56,146 nt of DNA from Bacteroidota bacterium (lineage in GTDB: Bacteria; Bacteroidota; Rhodothermia; Rhodothermales; Bin80), in NCBI GenBank assembly GCA_028873925.1, contig JAPPNA010000124.1, positions 1 through 56,146 of the forward strand, written 5' to 3'. The position numbers and the translations under genes are program-made. Shown here in pieces: positions 8,747 to 17,481 of this stretch. Position 1 is the first letter of the stretch; each line of letters starts with the position of its first letter. The notes under the pieces are model-generated. The model was not told the DNA's origin and made no database searches. It saw nothing but the letters and a program-made list of their open reading frames with translations.

Positions 8747-9199
8747 CTATTCCACAGTAATGGAGATGGGCTCACTGATAACCGGGGGGTTATGCGGGAT
8801 GTGGAGCATGTCCCCGAGGACCAGTTGCAGCGTATAGGTGCCCGCATCCAGATTGAGCATGGTTTCGGTCTGACCCTTACCAAAATGCAGATGGACCGAA
8901 TCCGAAGGCACCGGTTCGTCCAGCAGAGGAAGGGGATCCACATTCACCAGCAGATGGTGATGCCCCGTGTCCGGGAAATCCCCCCCGGCAGGAGCCACCC
9001 CCATGCCGGAGAGTCCGAAGATCACCCTTACTTGCCCTGCGGGCAGCACCGCACCATCGGCGGGCTCAATAAAGTATACAGCCGCCCCCTCGGGTGAGGG
9101 GGTAAGACCGCGCTCAACCGGCTCGGCGGGCGGCTCAGGCACAGGTGCGGTCTGGCAGGAGACTATGACCAGCAGGATAGCAATCCAAGAGAATCTCAT
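8747..9199 (-). CDS. DUF4399 lipoprotein
   Basis: This 150-residue protein starts MRFSWIAILLVIVSCQ, a short lipoprotein signal with Cys15 as the lipidation site. A Pro/Glu-rich linker follows. The conserved core contains VYFIEPADGAVL, HHHLLVNVDPLPL and HLHFGKGQTETML, which are hallmarks of DUF4399, and ends with a beta-strand-like SEPISITVE. The clustered histidines suggest metal binding, but this is not established for the family. It converges with the DUF4159 gene and is divergent from tsaE. Confidence 0.78.
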   Translation of the reverse strand: MRFSWIAILLVIVSCQTAPVPEPPAEPVERGLTPSPEGAAVYFIEPADGAVLPAGQVRVIFGLSGMGVAPAGGDFPDTGHHHLLVNVDPLPLLDEPVPSDSVHLHFGKGQTETMLNLDAGTYTLQLVLGDMLHIPHNPPVISEPISITVE

Positions 9200-9302
9200 G
9201 AGTTGAGCTTAAGCGAGGTTGCCCCAAAGATACGAAAGCCACCGGCGCGTGCGTAGCAACAGGCCGCGGCACCAGGCGTTAACCGCCTGCAAGGACATCC
9301 CT

Positions 9303-9801
9303 ATGGCCCATCGCGCTCCGTACTTATTCGCCGCACCAGACGCACGCACTGGGAAAATGGATTGGTGCCCGACTACCCGACCAGGCCATTGTCGGACTGG
9401 ACGGACCCCTTGGGGCGGGCAAGACCTGCCTTGCCAAAGGACTGGCCGAAGGATTAGGGCTGGCCGATCCCATTCAAGTCATCAGCCCGGCCTATAATCT
9501 CGTATTGGAGTACGACTTGGGCCGCCGGTTGCTGGTACATGTAGACTTTTACCGCCTGCGGACACTCTCTGCTGCGGATACCCAGATGTTTACTGATCTA
9601 CTTGAGCGACCGGACTGCGTAGTACTGGTGGAATGGGCCAACAAGTTTCTGGCGGATCTGGCCGACGGGTATCTGTCCATTTCCATGGATCGGCTCACTG
9701 AACCGGATGCGCGGCTCATCACGGTCCAAACCATTGGCGAAGCGCAGGCCTATATGCACCTGATCCACAACTTGGAGACCCATGCTCCAGCTCCTGATTG
9801 A
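9303..9801 (+). CDS. tsaE: t6A tRNA modification ATPase TsaE, frame disrupted in codon 3
   Basis: TsaE is the P-loop ATPase that works with TsaB and TsaD to make N6-threonylcarbamoyladenosine on tRNAs reading ANN codons. Walker A is GPLGAGKT, followed by the family SPAYNLVLEYD and HVDFYRL motifs and VEWANK. The best start is the ATG at 9303, 7 nt after AAGGA (9291-9295). It is one base out of frame with the rest, which opens only after a stop at 9280-9282 and has no ATG, GTG or TTG before the conserved TYSPHQTHALG. Removing one C from CCC at 9307-9309 gives MAIALRTYSPHQ, a normal TsaE start. A sequencing error or true frameshift is therefore likely. The 3' end overlaps tsaB by 20 bp. Confidence 0.82.
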
Positions 9802-10444
9802 CACATCCGGGCCGTACACCATGGCAGCGGTGGCCGATGAAGGTAAGCTGCTGGGTGAATGCACGGTCCAGGGCCGCCCAGCGGCCCGAGTCCATGAACT
9901 GATCCGCCTGCTGCTGATGGCCGTAAAAACGCCGATTGAGGCCATTGACCTTATTGCCGTTACTGTTGGACCCGGATCCTGGACCGGACTCAATATCGGC
10001 GTTACCGCCGCCAAAGTACTGGCACAGGTGCGGAAATGTCCAGTCGTAACGGTATCGGCCCTGGACGCACTGGTTGCTGTGCACCACTGGGACCGAGGCC
10101 AAACTTGGGCCATTTGCAAAGCCGGTCGCGGAAAGGCCAACTACAGTCTGTATGCTCGCGGGCCTGCCCTGCCCGGTCTTGAATCCGGCATCACCGAATT
10201 TGGTGCGCTGCGGGATCGGCTGCTACAGGACGTAGACCCAATGGTGTTGGAATACGGACAAACCTTTAGGCCCGACCTGTCTAGGCTGCCCGCGGTAAAC
10301 TATGCCTGCCGTGAACGCCTGCCTGTTGAGGGAATGATCCTCGCCGCCCGTGCCGCTGCACCGCTGCATCTGGAAGAGGTGCTGGCCCTGACTCCCGATT
10401 ATCTGCAGCCTGCACTGGCAGAGCAGGATGCGCAAACTGTTTGA
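9782..10444 (+). CDS. tsaB: t6A modification protein TsaB
   Basis: This 220-residue protein is an ASKHA-fold paralogue of TsaD that scaffolds the TsaBDE complex. It opens with MLQLLIDTSGPYTMAAV and has the signature VTVGPGSWTGLNIGVTAAK, the TsaB form of GPGSFTGxR. The C-terminal half is weakly conserved, as is usual. The start ATG at 9782 lies inside the tsaE 3' end, and tsaD begins 3 bp after its stop, so the three genes form one tight operon. Confidence 0.88.
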   Translation: MLQLLIDTSGPYTMAAVADEGKLLGECTVQGRPAARVHELIRLLLMAVKTPIEAIDLIAVTVGPGSWTGLNIGVTAAKVLAQVRKCPVVTVSALDALVAVHHWDRGQTWAICKAGRGKANYSLYARGPALPGLESGITEFGALRDRLLQDVDPMVLEYGQTFRPDLSRLPAVNYACRERLPVEGMILAARAAAPLHLEEVLALTPDYLQPALAEQDAQTV

Positions 10445-10447
10445 ACC

Positions 10448-11482
10448 GTGCTGATTCTGGGCATAGACACTTCCTGCGACGACACCAGCGCCGGTGTTGT
10501 AGACAGCGGACACACCGTTCGGTCCAATGTGATCGCCTCCCAGTACGCTGCGCATGCCCGGTTTGGTGGTATTGTACCCATGATTGCCGCACGCGAACAC
10601 ACGCAGAGGATTTCCTACATCATCCAATCCGCGCTTGATGATGCGCAGATAGGGTTTGGTGATCTGGATGCGGTGGCCGTTGCACATCATCAGGGTCTGC
10701 TGCTATCGCTGGTAGTAGGCGTATCAGCGGCCAAGTCCGTCGCACTGGCGTGCGATATACCGTTGATTGGGATGCACCATCTGGAAGGCCACATCTACTC
10801 CAACCTTATGGGTCGTCAGCACGAATTACCTTTCCCGTTTTTGTGTCTGACTGTGGCGGGCGGACATACGCTGCTGCTTAAGGTTACCGCGCACAGCCGA
10901 TACGAACTGCTGGGCTTTACACGGGATGATGCCGCCGGCGAAGTATTTGACAAACTGGCGCGTACGCTTGGGCTTGGCTTTCCTGGAGGGCCTGCGGTAG
11001 AAAAGCTGGCCGCCGAGGGCAATCCCCAAGCATATGAGTTTCCCCGCCCACTTATCAACCAGCCCAACTTTGAGTTCAGCTTCAGCGGGCTCAAGACAGC
11101 TGTAATTCAGGCGGTTGAGCGGGATCCGCAGGCCAATGCGGCGGATGTATGCGCGAGTTTTCAGCAGGCTGTCATTGACCTGCTGGTGACCAAAACCATC
11201 CGGGTGGCCAAAGCTCACGGACTCACCCGCATTGCGCTGGCCGGCGGCGTTGCCCTAAACGGCCCGCTCCGCGTTGCCCTGCAACGGGAGTGTGAAGCCC
11301 TCAACTACCGGATGTTTGTTCCGCCCCGCGACCTTTGTATGGATAACGGTGCGATGATGGCCGGTGCCGGGTACTTCCTCTACCGACTCCGCGGCGGTGA
11401 TCCGCTTACGATTGAGGCCCGCGCCAACGCTCCCCTGGGACAACTCGGCATTCGATACCGGCCCGAAAGCAAATACAACTAA
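10448..11482 (+). CDS. tsaD: t6A threonylcarbamoyltransferase TsaD
   Basis: This 344-residue protein starts with GTG at 10448. It transfers the threonylcarbamoyl group from threonylcarbamoyl-AMP to A37 of tRNA. Conserved parts include GIDTSCDDTSAGVVD, GGIVPMIAAREH, the metal-binding HHLEGHIYS, EVFDKLARTLGLGFPGG, FSFSGLKTAV and DNGAMMAGAGYF. One block is odd: where the family has TxGPGLxGxLLVG this protein has AHHQGLLLSLVVG, so the GPG turn is lost. TsaB keeps its own GPGSWTG. A decayed copy of this gene's last 235 bp lies at 15674-15907. Confidence 0.92.
   Translation: MLILGIDTSCDDTSAGVVDSGHTVRSNVIASQYAAHARFGGIVPMIAAREHTQRISYIIQSALDDAQIGFGDLDAVAVAHHQGLLLSLVVGVSAAKSVALACDIPLIGMHHLEGHIYSNLMGRQHELPFPFLCLTVAGGHTLLLKVTAHSRYELLGFTRDDAAGEVFDKLARTLGLGFPGGPAVEKLAAEGNPQAYEFPRPLINQPNFEFSFSGLKTAVIQAVERDPQANAADVCASFQQAVIDLLVTKTIRVAKAHGLTRIALAGGVALNGPLRVALQRECEALNYRMFVPPRDLCMDNGAMMAGAGYFLYRLRGGDPLTIEARANAPLGQLGIRYRPESKYN
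11243..11480 (+). repeat. tsaD 3' end, intact member of a duplicated pair
   Basis: The last about 238 bp of tsaD recur, with scattered substitutions and small indels, at 15674-15907 on the same strand. This copy is in frame and functional-looking. The direct repeat encloses about 4.2 kb of insertion-sequence and gene debris. Confidence 0.9.
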
Positions 11483-11606
11483 AAGCCCAAGCTTGCGCCA
11501 GTCAGCACCTTGTCCCAAGTGTATCTACTTAGTGCGAGAGATGGCTACATTAGTGCTTGCCCGACAAATAGATGCTGGACCGGATAGGGGGGTGCATTCA
11601 GGGTGA

Positions 11607-13201
11607 TTTTGGCCGGTCTCGCTTACTCTGACTGGGATTTACGCCAGTTTGCCCCTTATAGCTCTCGCGGGCTGTTTTCGCGAGTCTTGATTTAATCTCG
11701 CTGAATTCGCCGGATTTGGGACCGACTCCGGGTGCTAAGCCGTATTTCAGGCGCAGCATTTGAGCCATTATGCGCGAGACATTCGCTTCACCATTTGAGT
11801 TCGGGCAGGTTCCGATTGCGAGCGTCAAGTGCAAGCACCGCGATGACAGTCCGGCGGTGCTGGCGGCCCTGTACACGGACGAAGAAGTACGCCCAAAGAT
11901 TTCCAAGATCCTCAAGGAGCGCGTGCGCCCGCAGGAGGATCACGACCGGGGTCGTCCGGGCATGGACCTGTGGCGCGTTATTGTCCTGAGCGTACTCAAG
12001 CAGACCCTTGATTGTAATTTTGACCGCCTGCAGCTATCTGAAATTGCGCCATAAACTCGGCCATGCGGATGTCTGTGGTCGTGCCGTGTATGAGCCGCAA
12101 ACGATCATGGACAATCTGAGTTGGCGATGTGCTGCTGAGCGAGGTCATTGTGCGGTGCGGGCACAACCTGCTAAATGATCGATTCGCTGGAAGGCGGGGT
12201 GGACTCGGCGGTCACCAAGACGAATGTGCACTTCCTCACGGATGTGAATCTGCTCTGAGATTCAATGCGCGGCCTGCTGCTTGAATTGCCCAAGGCGTGT
12301 ATGGAGCATGAGGTCAAGAGCGGGCGCAAGAGTAAGTTCTGGAGCCCCAAGGAAAGGGCAGTTTTCCAGAGTATGAATACCTCCCACAAGTGGCGCAATA
12401 TGGCTAAGGTGGAGGCGTATTTCGCCGTGTGTCGCCAGCTCGTTGCGCGGGACCAGGGTCACCCTTGCTGAGCTGAAGGCGCTGGAGGCCTCCACCGATA
12501 AGATTGAGAAGTACTTGGCCGATGCCCGTGCGTCAAATTGATCATGTGTAGCGCCAACTGATCAGGAAAGAGGTCATTCCGCATGAGGAGATGTATTTTT
12601 GATCCATGCGCCGCGCACGCGGGCAAGGCGGAGCTGGGGCTGCCGGTGAGCTACCATCAACATCAGTTTATTCTGCACCACCGGATCCTGCATGAGGGGG
12701 TGGACTCGGACATGATTGTCCCCTTTGTGTAGGAGGCTCAGCGTCGTTATCCCACCTTGGACTCCACCAGCACCGACCGCGGCTACTGGTCGCAACGCAA
12801 TCGGGCGAAGGTGAACGCGCTGCCGAAGAAAGGGGAGCAAGTCAAAGGCGGGCCAGGAGCGGGAATCGGCCCCGGAGTTTGTGGAAGCGCGTCGGCAGCA
12901 TCCGGCGATTGAGTCGGCGATCAACAATCTGAACCACCACGGGCTGGAACGCATACGGACCCACGGCGTGGAGAGCTTTGTTCGTACGGTAGCCCTTGGG
13001 GTGGTGGCGGCGAACGTCCATCGGCTCAAACAGGTTGTCAAGGCACGGCAGAAGCGGTACGAGGCGTGGCACCTGGCACGCCAAAAGGCGGCGTAAAGCC
13101 GCCCGCGGGCACCCGGATGGGCGACAAAATGAGTGAAATGGTCAGATGTGCGTCCAATCGGCCCATTTTGGATTGACGATTCAGGCCGAGACTGGCCCAA
13201 A
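11607..13201 (+). mobile_element. Decayed ISNCY-type insertion sequence
   Basis: The element is defined by its transposase relic (11770-13096) and by candidate terminal inverted repeats. TTTTGGCCGGTCTCG at 11607-11621 matches the complement of 13187-13201 at 13 of 15 positions. The resulting length of about 1.6 kb suits this family. The right end is repeated 198 bp further on, so a second copy of the repeat lies at 13385-13399. The inverted repeats are my inference and no target duplication was identified. Confidence 0.55.
11770..13096 (+). pseudogene. ISNCY-family transposase relic
   Basis: Translating across frames recovers a whole DDE transposase of the ISNCY type. The N-terminus has SPFEFGQVPIASVKCK, then GRPGMDLWRVIVLSVLKQTL and DCNFDRL. 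A middle block reads VTKTNVHFLTDVNLL with an internal stop. Another stretch has SYHQHQFILHHRILHEG and then STDRGYWSQRNRAKV, which carries a candidate catalytic Asp. The end has HPAIESAINNLNHHGLERI with the conserved Glu. At least five frame changes or stops separate these blocks, for example TGA at 12256-12258, so the gene cannot make an active enzyme. Block order and spacing are those of the family. Confidence 0.8.
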
Positions 13202-13437
13202 CCGGAAGCTCAGCGAGAACAGAGGCCGAATCCCTCCAAGGCACGGCAGAAGCGGTACGAGGCGTGGCACCTGGCACGCCAAAAGGCGGCGTAAAGCCGC
13301 CCGCGGGCACCCGGATGGGCGACAAAATGAGTGAAATGGTCAGATGTGCGTCCAATCGGCCCATTTTGGATTGACGATTCAGGCCGAGACTGGCCCAAAC
13401 CGGAAGCTCAGCGAGAACAGAGGCCGAATCCCTCCAA
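13040..13437. repeat. 198-bp perfect tandem duplication
   Basis: Two copies lie head to tail at about 13040-13237 and 13238-13435, and I saw no differences between them. The unit spans the last codons of the transposase relic (KARQKRYEAWHLARQKAA) and the candidate right inverted repeat of the element. The lack of divergence, against a heavily decayed transposase, says the duplication is recent. Confidence 0.9.
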
Positions 13438-14014
13438 CGACCAAGTCCATCTTCCTCCCCCACCCCTGCTACACAAATCAGTGTCTAACCGTGTCTCACG
13501 TCTCATGGGTACACAGGGGAGCGACGACGAACAGTGGCCTAATGGGAACATTGGCAGCCCGGTAGTCGTACGTCACGATTTCATTCCTCCAACTGATGCG
13601 ACTCCGTAAGCATGCTTACGCGGCCCTCTTGTTCGCCATCCCATTCCTGGTGGGGATAGGGGGAGGGAGGACCTTCTTTATCTACCCCCGCAACCATTAT
13701 GGCCCGAGTAGCACCCCTGCGGTTAACTACCCTATGCTGGGGCAGGAGATTCCATCAGCCAACCTCATCACACCCCGAAACAAGGGAACCCATACCAGAG
13801 CGTCAATGCTGGACTCGTTCATTGCTATCCTTTGATGTACACCAACAGACCCAGCCCAGCATGACGTTGCGCGGGTCCAGACGGGGTATAGAATCTCGCA
13901 GAGCAGCACCTTAAACGCGTAGGTTAGCATCGGGCGCGATCCGAGCGGGGCTACGGCCGCAGATTCTCGTACTCAAGGGAGGTCGTACCCGATTTGCTTC
14001 AATGCTGGATACGC
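13438..14014. other. Intergenic stretch; one short signal-peptide-like frame
   Basis: No conserved gene is seen. A plus-strand frame at 13596-13835 begins MRLRKHAYAALLFAIPFLVG, which looks like a signal peptide, but the following 50 residues are not protein-like and no ribosome-binding site is evident. It may be the severed start of a lost exported protein. Confidence 0.35.
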
Positions 14015-14395
14015 TCAAAGAGTCAGCAACTCCCGCAGGATCAGCACCAGTAGGGTAATCCCGCTCGTTGAGACGATCCCAAAAAACCACATGATCATCC
14101 CAAACCGCTTGTTGACCGATTCACGCAGACCCGCAATCTCCTTGCTGACCGATTCGCGCAGACCCGCAATCTCCTTGCTAAGCGCGTCAATGCGGGAATC
14201 TACGGCTTCAAACCGGGAATCTACGGCACTAAAGCGAGCGTCAAAGACCCTTTCCAGAGCTTCAAGCCGGGAATCCACGGCTTCAAAGCGAGCCTGCATA
14301 ATCTCGCGGAGAGACCGGATGTAGGACTCAATGGCAACCAAGCGCTCCGCGAACCGGCGCTCTCGGTCTTCGGTGATGGTAGCAGTGTCAGGCAT
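14015..14395 (-). CDS. Small hendecad coiled-coil protein with C-terminal membrane anchor
   Basis: This 126-residue protein has a long helical region of repeats, then one membrane segment near the C-terminus (MIMWFFGIVSTSGITLLVLIL). The coiled coil is visibly built from repeated units: EAVDSR occurs three times in a heptad-like series. KEIAGLRESV occurs twice as an 11-residue unit from a 33-bp tandem DNA repeat at 14114-14179. Such proteins resemble DUF1640 or phage-holin-accessory-like coiled coils, but I cannot assign a family. A similar architecture (charged start, coiled coil, terminal membrane helix) is seen at 54387-54701. The ATG at 14395 lies in a duplicated 81-bp segment. Confidence 0.65.
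   Translation of the reverse strand: MPDTATITEDRERRFAERLVAIESYIRSLREIMQARFEAVDSRLEALERVFDARFSAVDSRFEAVDSRIDALSKEIAGLRESVSKEIAGLRESVNKRFGMIMWFFGIVSTSGITLLVLILRELLTL
14114..14179. repeat. 33-bp tandem repeat coding an 11-residue unit
   Basis: Two copies, 14114-14146 and 14147-14179, differ at about one base. Each encodes 11 residues on the minus strand, the hendecad step of a coiled coil, so the duplication is in frame and lengthens the helix. Confidence 0.85.
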
Positions 14396-14512
14396 CTGAG
14401 TTTATACGAAAGGGTTGCCGGGCGGTTCCAAGAACCGGCGCTCTCGGTCTTCGGTGATGGTGGTAGTGTCAGGCATCCGGGTTTGGACGAACTGGTTGCC
14501 GGGCGGTTCCAC
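14351..14512. repeat. 81-bp imperfect tandem duplication of a gene start
   Basis: Copies at 14351-14431 and 14432-14512 both hold the first codons (MPDTATITEDRERRF on the minus strand) and the leader of the coiled-coil gene. They differ at several bases. The outer copy runs into noncoding DNA, so only the inner one serves the gene. Confidence 0.85.
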
Positions 14513-14767
14513 AGCACCAGATTATTGAGCGGTTCAGATTTAGGGCTTAGCTGAGCTGGTGCATTTCTGGATCGTACCGTACTCTGTTCTCCCCAAGATC
14601 CGTTTGACTCTATGGCATTTATCTTACCATGCAAGGCTTGCACATAACGTAGCCCTACTCATGGCATTAGGAAGTTCCGCCAAGCTCTTGCCACTCACAT
14701 GACCATCCAGATTAGTTTAAGCTATAACTCCATGGCCAGCCTTGTCTGCCGGTGGCGTATCGGGCAG

Positions 14768-15160
14768 TTACCTCAACCCCAACATGCATCCGCCCTACTC
14801 GACCATCAGGGATGCGACAAAAGCTAGGGTCGGCAAATAGAGCCACATCACCGCTGGCCACTACTATGGTCCGGTTTCGCGCCGAGCAATGGCCAATGTG
14901 CTCATGCACTGGAGCGCAAAGAAAAGACGAGCAGGCTCATGGCGACTAGCGGCGTGAAAATCGGGTGCCACTCCGCCTTTAACGCATCCCGCAAGGCCAC
15001 AGAATCTCCACCATCGCCATCGCTGTAGATGATGCCCATCGGGGACATGATAACCTCACGGGCCGCAAATGCCGTAACCAGATCCGCAGATATCTTCCAG
15101 CCGAATCCCAAAGGCCGCCTGACCGGCTCAAGCAGATGCCTGAATCGGCCGATCAGCCTG
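14768..15160 (-). pseudogene. feoB: feoB 3'-end relic (ferrous iron transporter)
   Basis: The minus strand encodes a recognisable C-terminal part of FeoB, the GTP-dependent Fe(II) transporter. The first block is LLEPVRRPLGFGWKISADL, then AFAAREVIMSPMGIIYS and FTPLVAMSLLVF. After a one-base shift the reading continues ALQCMSTLAIARRETG, two stops, then WPAVMWLYLPTLAFVASLMV, a further stop, and GGCMLGL before the natural TAA at 14768. The GTPase domain and first half of the channel are absent, so this is a dead fragment. No feoA or other iron gene is nearby. Confidence 0.85.
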
Positions 15161-15256
15161 TTTCTGATCTGATATGATTGTGCGCCTGTTTTGGTGCAGC
15201 TGCACGGTGATGAATGCGAACTATAACTGAGCGCACCATCGAATCTGTGGCTCACA

Positions 15257-15559
15257 TCAATAATTGGGGTGCTTTAGCAGCCTGATCTCGCGAATCTGTC
15301 CGTTTTGGAGGGGCGCGCGCAGATTCCTCAAATGCCAGTGCGCCAAGCGCGCCAGAGCTCCTAATTCTGTGCTCCGCACCGTACGATCTGGTCTTAAAGC
15401 CCTATGGTTAGCCGCATTGAGCAGCATGTGCTCGTCATTGACTTGCAGCAGTTCCAGCCGATACCGCAGCAAGTGCGGACCCCTAAAGTAGCTGACGAAC
15501 ACAGTATCACTACGCAGCAGCGACCCACGGATCAAGGCTGGGGCAACATTTTCGTCCAC
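15257..15559 (-). CDS. Unrecognised 100-residue frame, possibly a gene fragment
   Basis: An open frame of 100 codons starting MDENVAPALIRGSLLRSD lies just upstream of the feoB relic. Its composition is fairly protein-like (HLLRYRLELLQVNDEHMLL, GQIREIRLLKHPNY), with no membrane segment or known motif. It does not look like FeoB. Given the setting between relics it may be a fragment of another gene. Function unknown. Confidence 0.3.
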   Translation of the reverse strand: MDENVAPALIRGSLLRSDTVFVSYFRGPHLLRYRLELLQVNDEHMLLNAANHRALRPDRTVRSTELGALARLAHWHLRNLRAPLQNGQIREIRLLKHPNY

Positions 15560-15673
15560 TCGCCCATCTTTGACTTGTCAATGATGGGTTAAATCTCGGA
15601 AGTGGTCTACGAAATACCTGGCTCCTCCCAAGGTCCTTCCCTATTAACCGATTGAATCTGGAACACCGCCCCG

Positions 15674-15907
15674 GGCGGCGTTGCCCTAAACGGCCCGCTC
15701 CGTGCTGCCCTGCAACGGGAGCGTGCAGCCCTCAACTCGAATGTTTGTTCCGCCCGCGACCTTTGTGATAGATAACGGTGCGATGATGGCCGGTGCCGAG
15801 TACTTCCCCTACCAACTCCGCGGCGGTGATCCGCTTACGATTGAGGTCCGCGCCATCGCTCCCCTGGGACAACTCGCCATTCAGTATCGGCCCGAAAGCA
15901 AATATAA
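15674..15907 (+). pseudogene. Decayed second copy of the tsaD 3' end
   Basis: This segment matches 11243-11480 in tsaD, including GGVALNGPLR, DNGAMMAGA and the final RPESKY codons. It carries indels, for example two bases lost near 15739 and one in CCGCCCGCG, that break the frame. It lacks any upstream tsaD sequence. It ends 8 bp from the xylB stop. Confidence 0.9.
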
Positions 15908-15914
15908 GCAAGGC

Positions 15915-17405
15915 TCAGCTGCGGAGGGCGAAAAACGGCTTCAACTGCCGGTACAGGGCAGTGAATGCCTCGTAGGGATCCGCATACTGATCCGCCTCAG
16001 GTCCTGGGTGAGTGATCTCCTGCGGTGACACGATAGCATGGCAGGCGGATTCCACCGACTCCCAGCAGCTGGATCCGACACCAGCCAGGATAGCCGCCCC
16101 CATGGCCGCCCCCTCAGGCACTTCTACCATCACCAGTTCAGTGCGCAGCACATCCGCGATGATCTGCCTCCACAAACCACTCCGAGCGCCTCCTCCTGAT
16201 ATCCGCACTTCATGTGGCGGCGGCAGGCCCGCCTGCTGCAGCAGCCCGAAATTATCCCGCAACCCAAAAGCTACACCCTCCAGTACGGCCCGTGTCAGAT
16301 GTCCCCGGCTATGTCTGGGAGTAAAGCCCACAAAGGCACCTTGGGCCAACGGGTCCGCATGGGGTGTACGCTCACCGGTCAGATACGGCAGGAACAAGAG
16401 CCCGTCTGATCCGGCTTCAATGCCGCCCACCTCGTTCAGCAGCGCGTCAAACGACCTGTCGAAAGCGATGGTATCGCGGTACCACTGCAAACTGCCCGCC
16501 GCGCTTAGCATTACCCCCATCATATGCCATACTCCGGGCAGCGCATGCGGAAATGCATGTGCACTTCCGTTGGGATCGCAGTAGGGGGCCGCACATGGAG
16601 CAAAGACCACCCCGGAGGTGCCCAGCGTGATTGTCCACAGGTCCGGCATAATAGCACCCGTGCCGACTGCCTGGGCGGCTTGATCGCCTGCTCCCGCCGC
16701 AACGGGGGTCCCGATGTTGAGACCCGTAGCCGTGGCAGCCTTTCTTGACAGGGTGCCGGTGATTTGGGGGCCTTCGTAGGTATCTGGAAGCCACGCCTTA
16801 GGTATATCAAGAGCTTCAAGAATTGTCTCATCCCAGTCACGCGCCTTTAGGCCCAGCAGCAGCGTGCCGCCAGCCCCTGCCTTATCGGTGGCATATTCGC
16901 CTGTGAGGCGATACCTGATATAGTCTTTGGGCAGCAGGACCTGACGCGTCGCTGCAAATATATTGGGCTCATGATCTCTAACCCAGAGCAGCTTCGGTGC
17001 CGTAAAGCCCGTGAATGCATCATTGCCGGTAAGGGATACCAGCCGATCCAGCCCCAGCGTGCTGCGAATATGCTCACACTGACGGGTAGAGCGGCCATCA
17101 TTCCACAGCATCGCTGGCCTCAGCACTTCACCAGCAGCGTCCAGCAAGACCAGGCCATGCATCTGGCCGGTCAGCCCTACAGCTTTGACCGAATCCGGGG
17201 CCAGATTCTGCTCAGCAAGGAGCCTGCGAATACTGTGGCATGTGGCATCCCACCACTGCGCGGGGTCCTGCTCACTCCACAGCGGTGCCGGACTGGATAT
17301 GTGGTGCGGCGAGGAGGCCAGTCCGATGATGTCGCCCTGCAGGCTGACCGCCAGAACTTTGGAGGCGGTCGTTGAGACATCCACTCCGATAACACATCCT
17401 GCCAT
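15915..17405 (-). CDS. xylB: Xylulokinase
   Basis: This FGGY-family sugar kinase is 496 residues from the ATG at 17405; a TTG four codons upstream is also possible. It should phosphorylate D-xylulose to xylulose 5-phosphate for the pentose phosphate pathway. N-terminal ATP-fold motif GVDVSTTASKVLAV, the substrate loop TGQMHGLVLLD, LWNDGRS, the catalytic GAGDQAAQAVG (Asp base) and C-terminal GGGARSGLWRQIIADV with PEGAAMGAAI are all present. The TGQMHG motif is typical of xylulokinase rather than glycerol kinase. No xylose isomerase or sugar transporter lies in the window. The tsaD relic sits immediately downstream. Confidence 0.9.
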   Translation of the reverse strand: MAGCVIGVDVSTTASKVLAVSLQGDIIGLASSPHHISSPAPLWSEQDPAQWWDATCHSIRRLLAEQNLAPDSVKAVGLTGQMHGLVLLDAAGEVLRPAMLWNDGRSTRQCEHIRSTLGLDRLVSLTGNDAFTGFTAPKLLWVRDHEPNIFAATRQVLLPKDYIRYRLTGEYATDKAGAGGTLLLGLKARDWDETILEALDIPKAWLPDTYEGPQITGTLSRKAATATGLNIGTPVAAGAGDQAAQAVGTGAIMPDLWTITLGTSGVVFAPCAAPYCDPNGSAHAFPHALPGVWHMMGVMLSAAGSLQWYRDTIAFDRSFDALLNEVGGIEAGSDGLLFLPYLTGERTPHADPLAQGAFVGFTPRHSRGHLTRAVLEGVAFGLRDNFGLLQQAGLPPPHEVRISGGGARSGLWRQIIADVLRTELVMVEVPEGAAMGAAILAGVGSSCWESVESACHAIVSPQEITHPGPEADQYADPYEAFTALYRQLKPFFALRS

Positions 17406-17481
17406 GGCCGCACCCAATCGTATATTGTTAGGTTGTATTTGAACCCAAGAGCCGAGAATTCTGCAAAGCCCAAACTATGGA

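Noticed and set aside
13040-13437. Possible CRISPR array
   Set aside because: Only two long identical units with no spacers; it is a tandem duplication that includes transposase codons.
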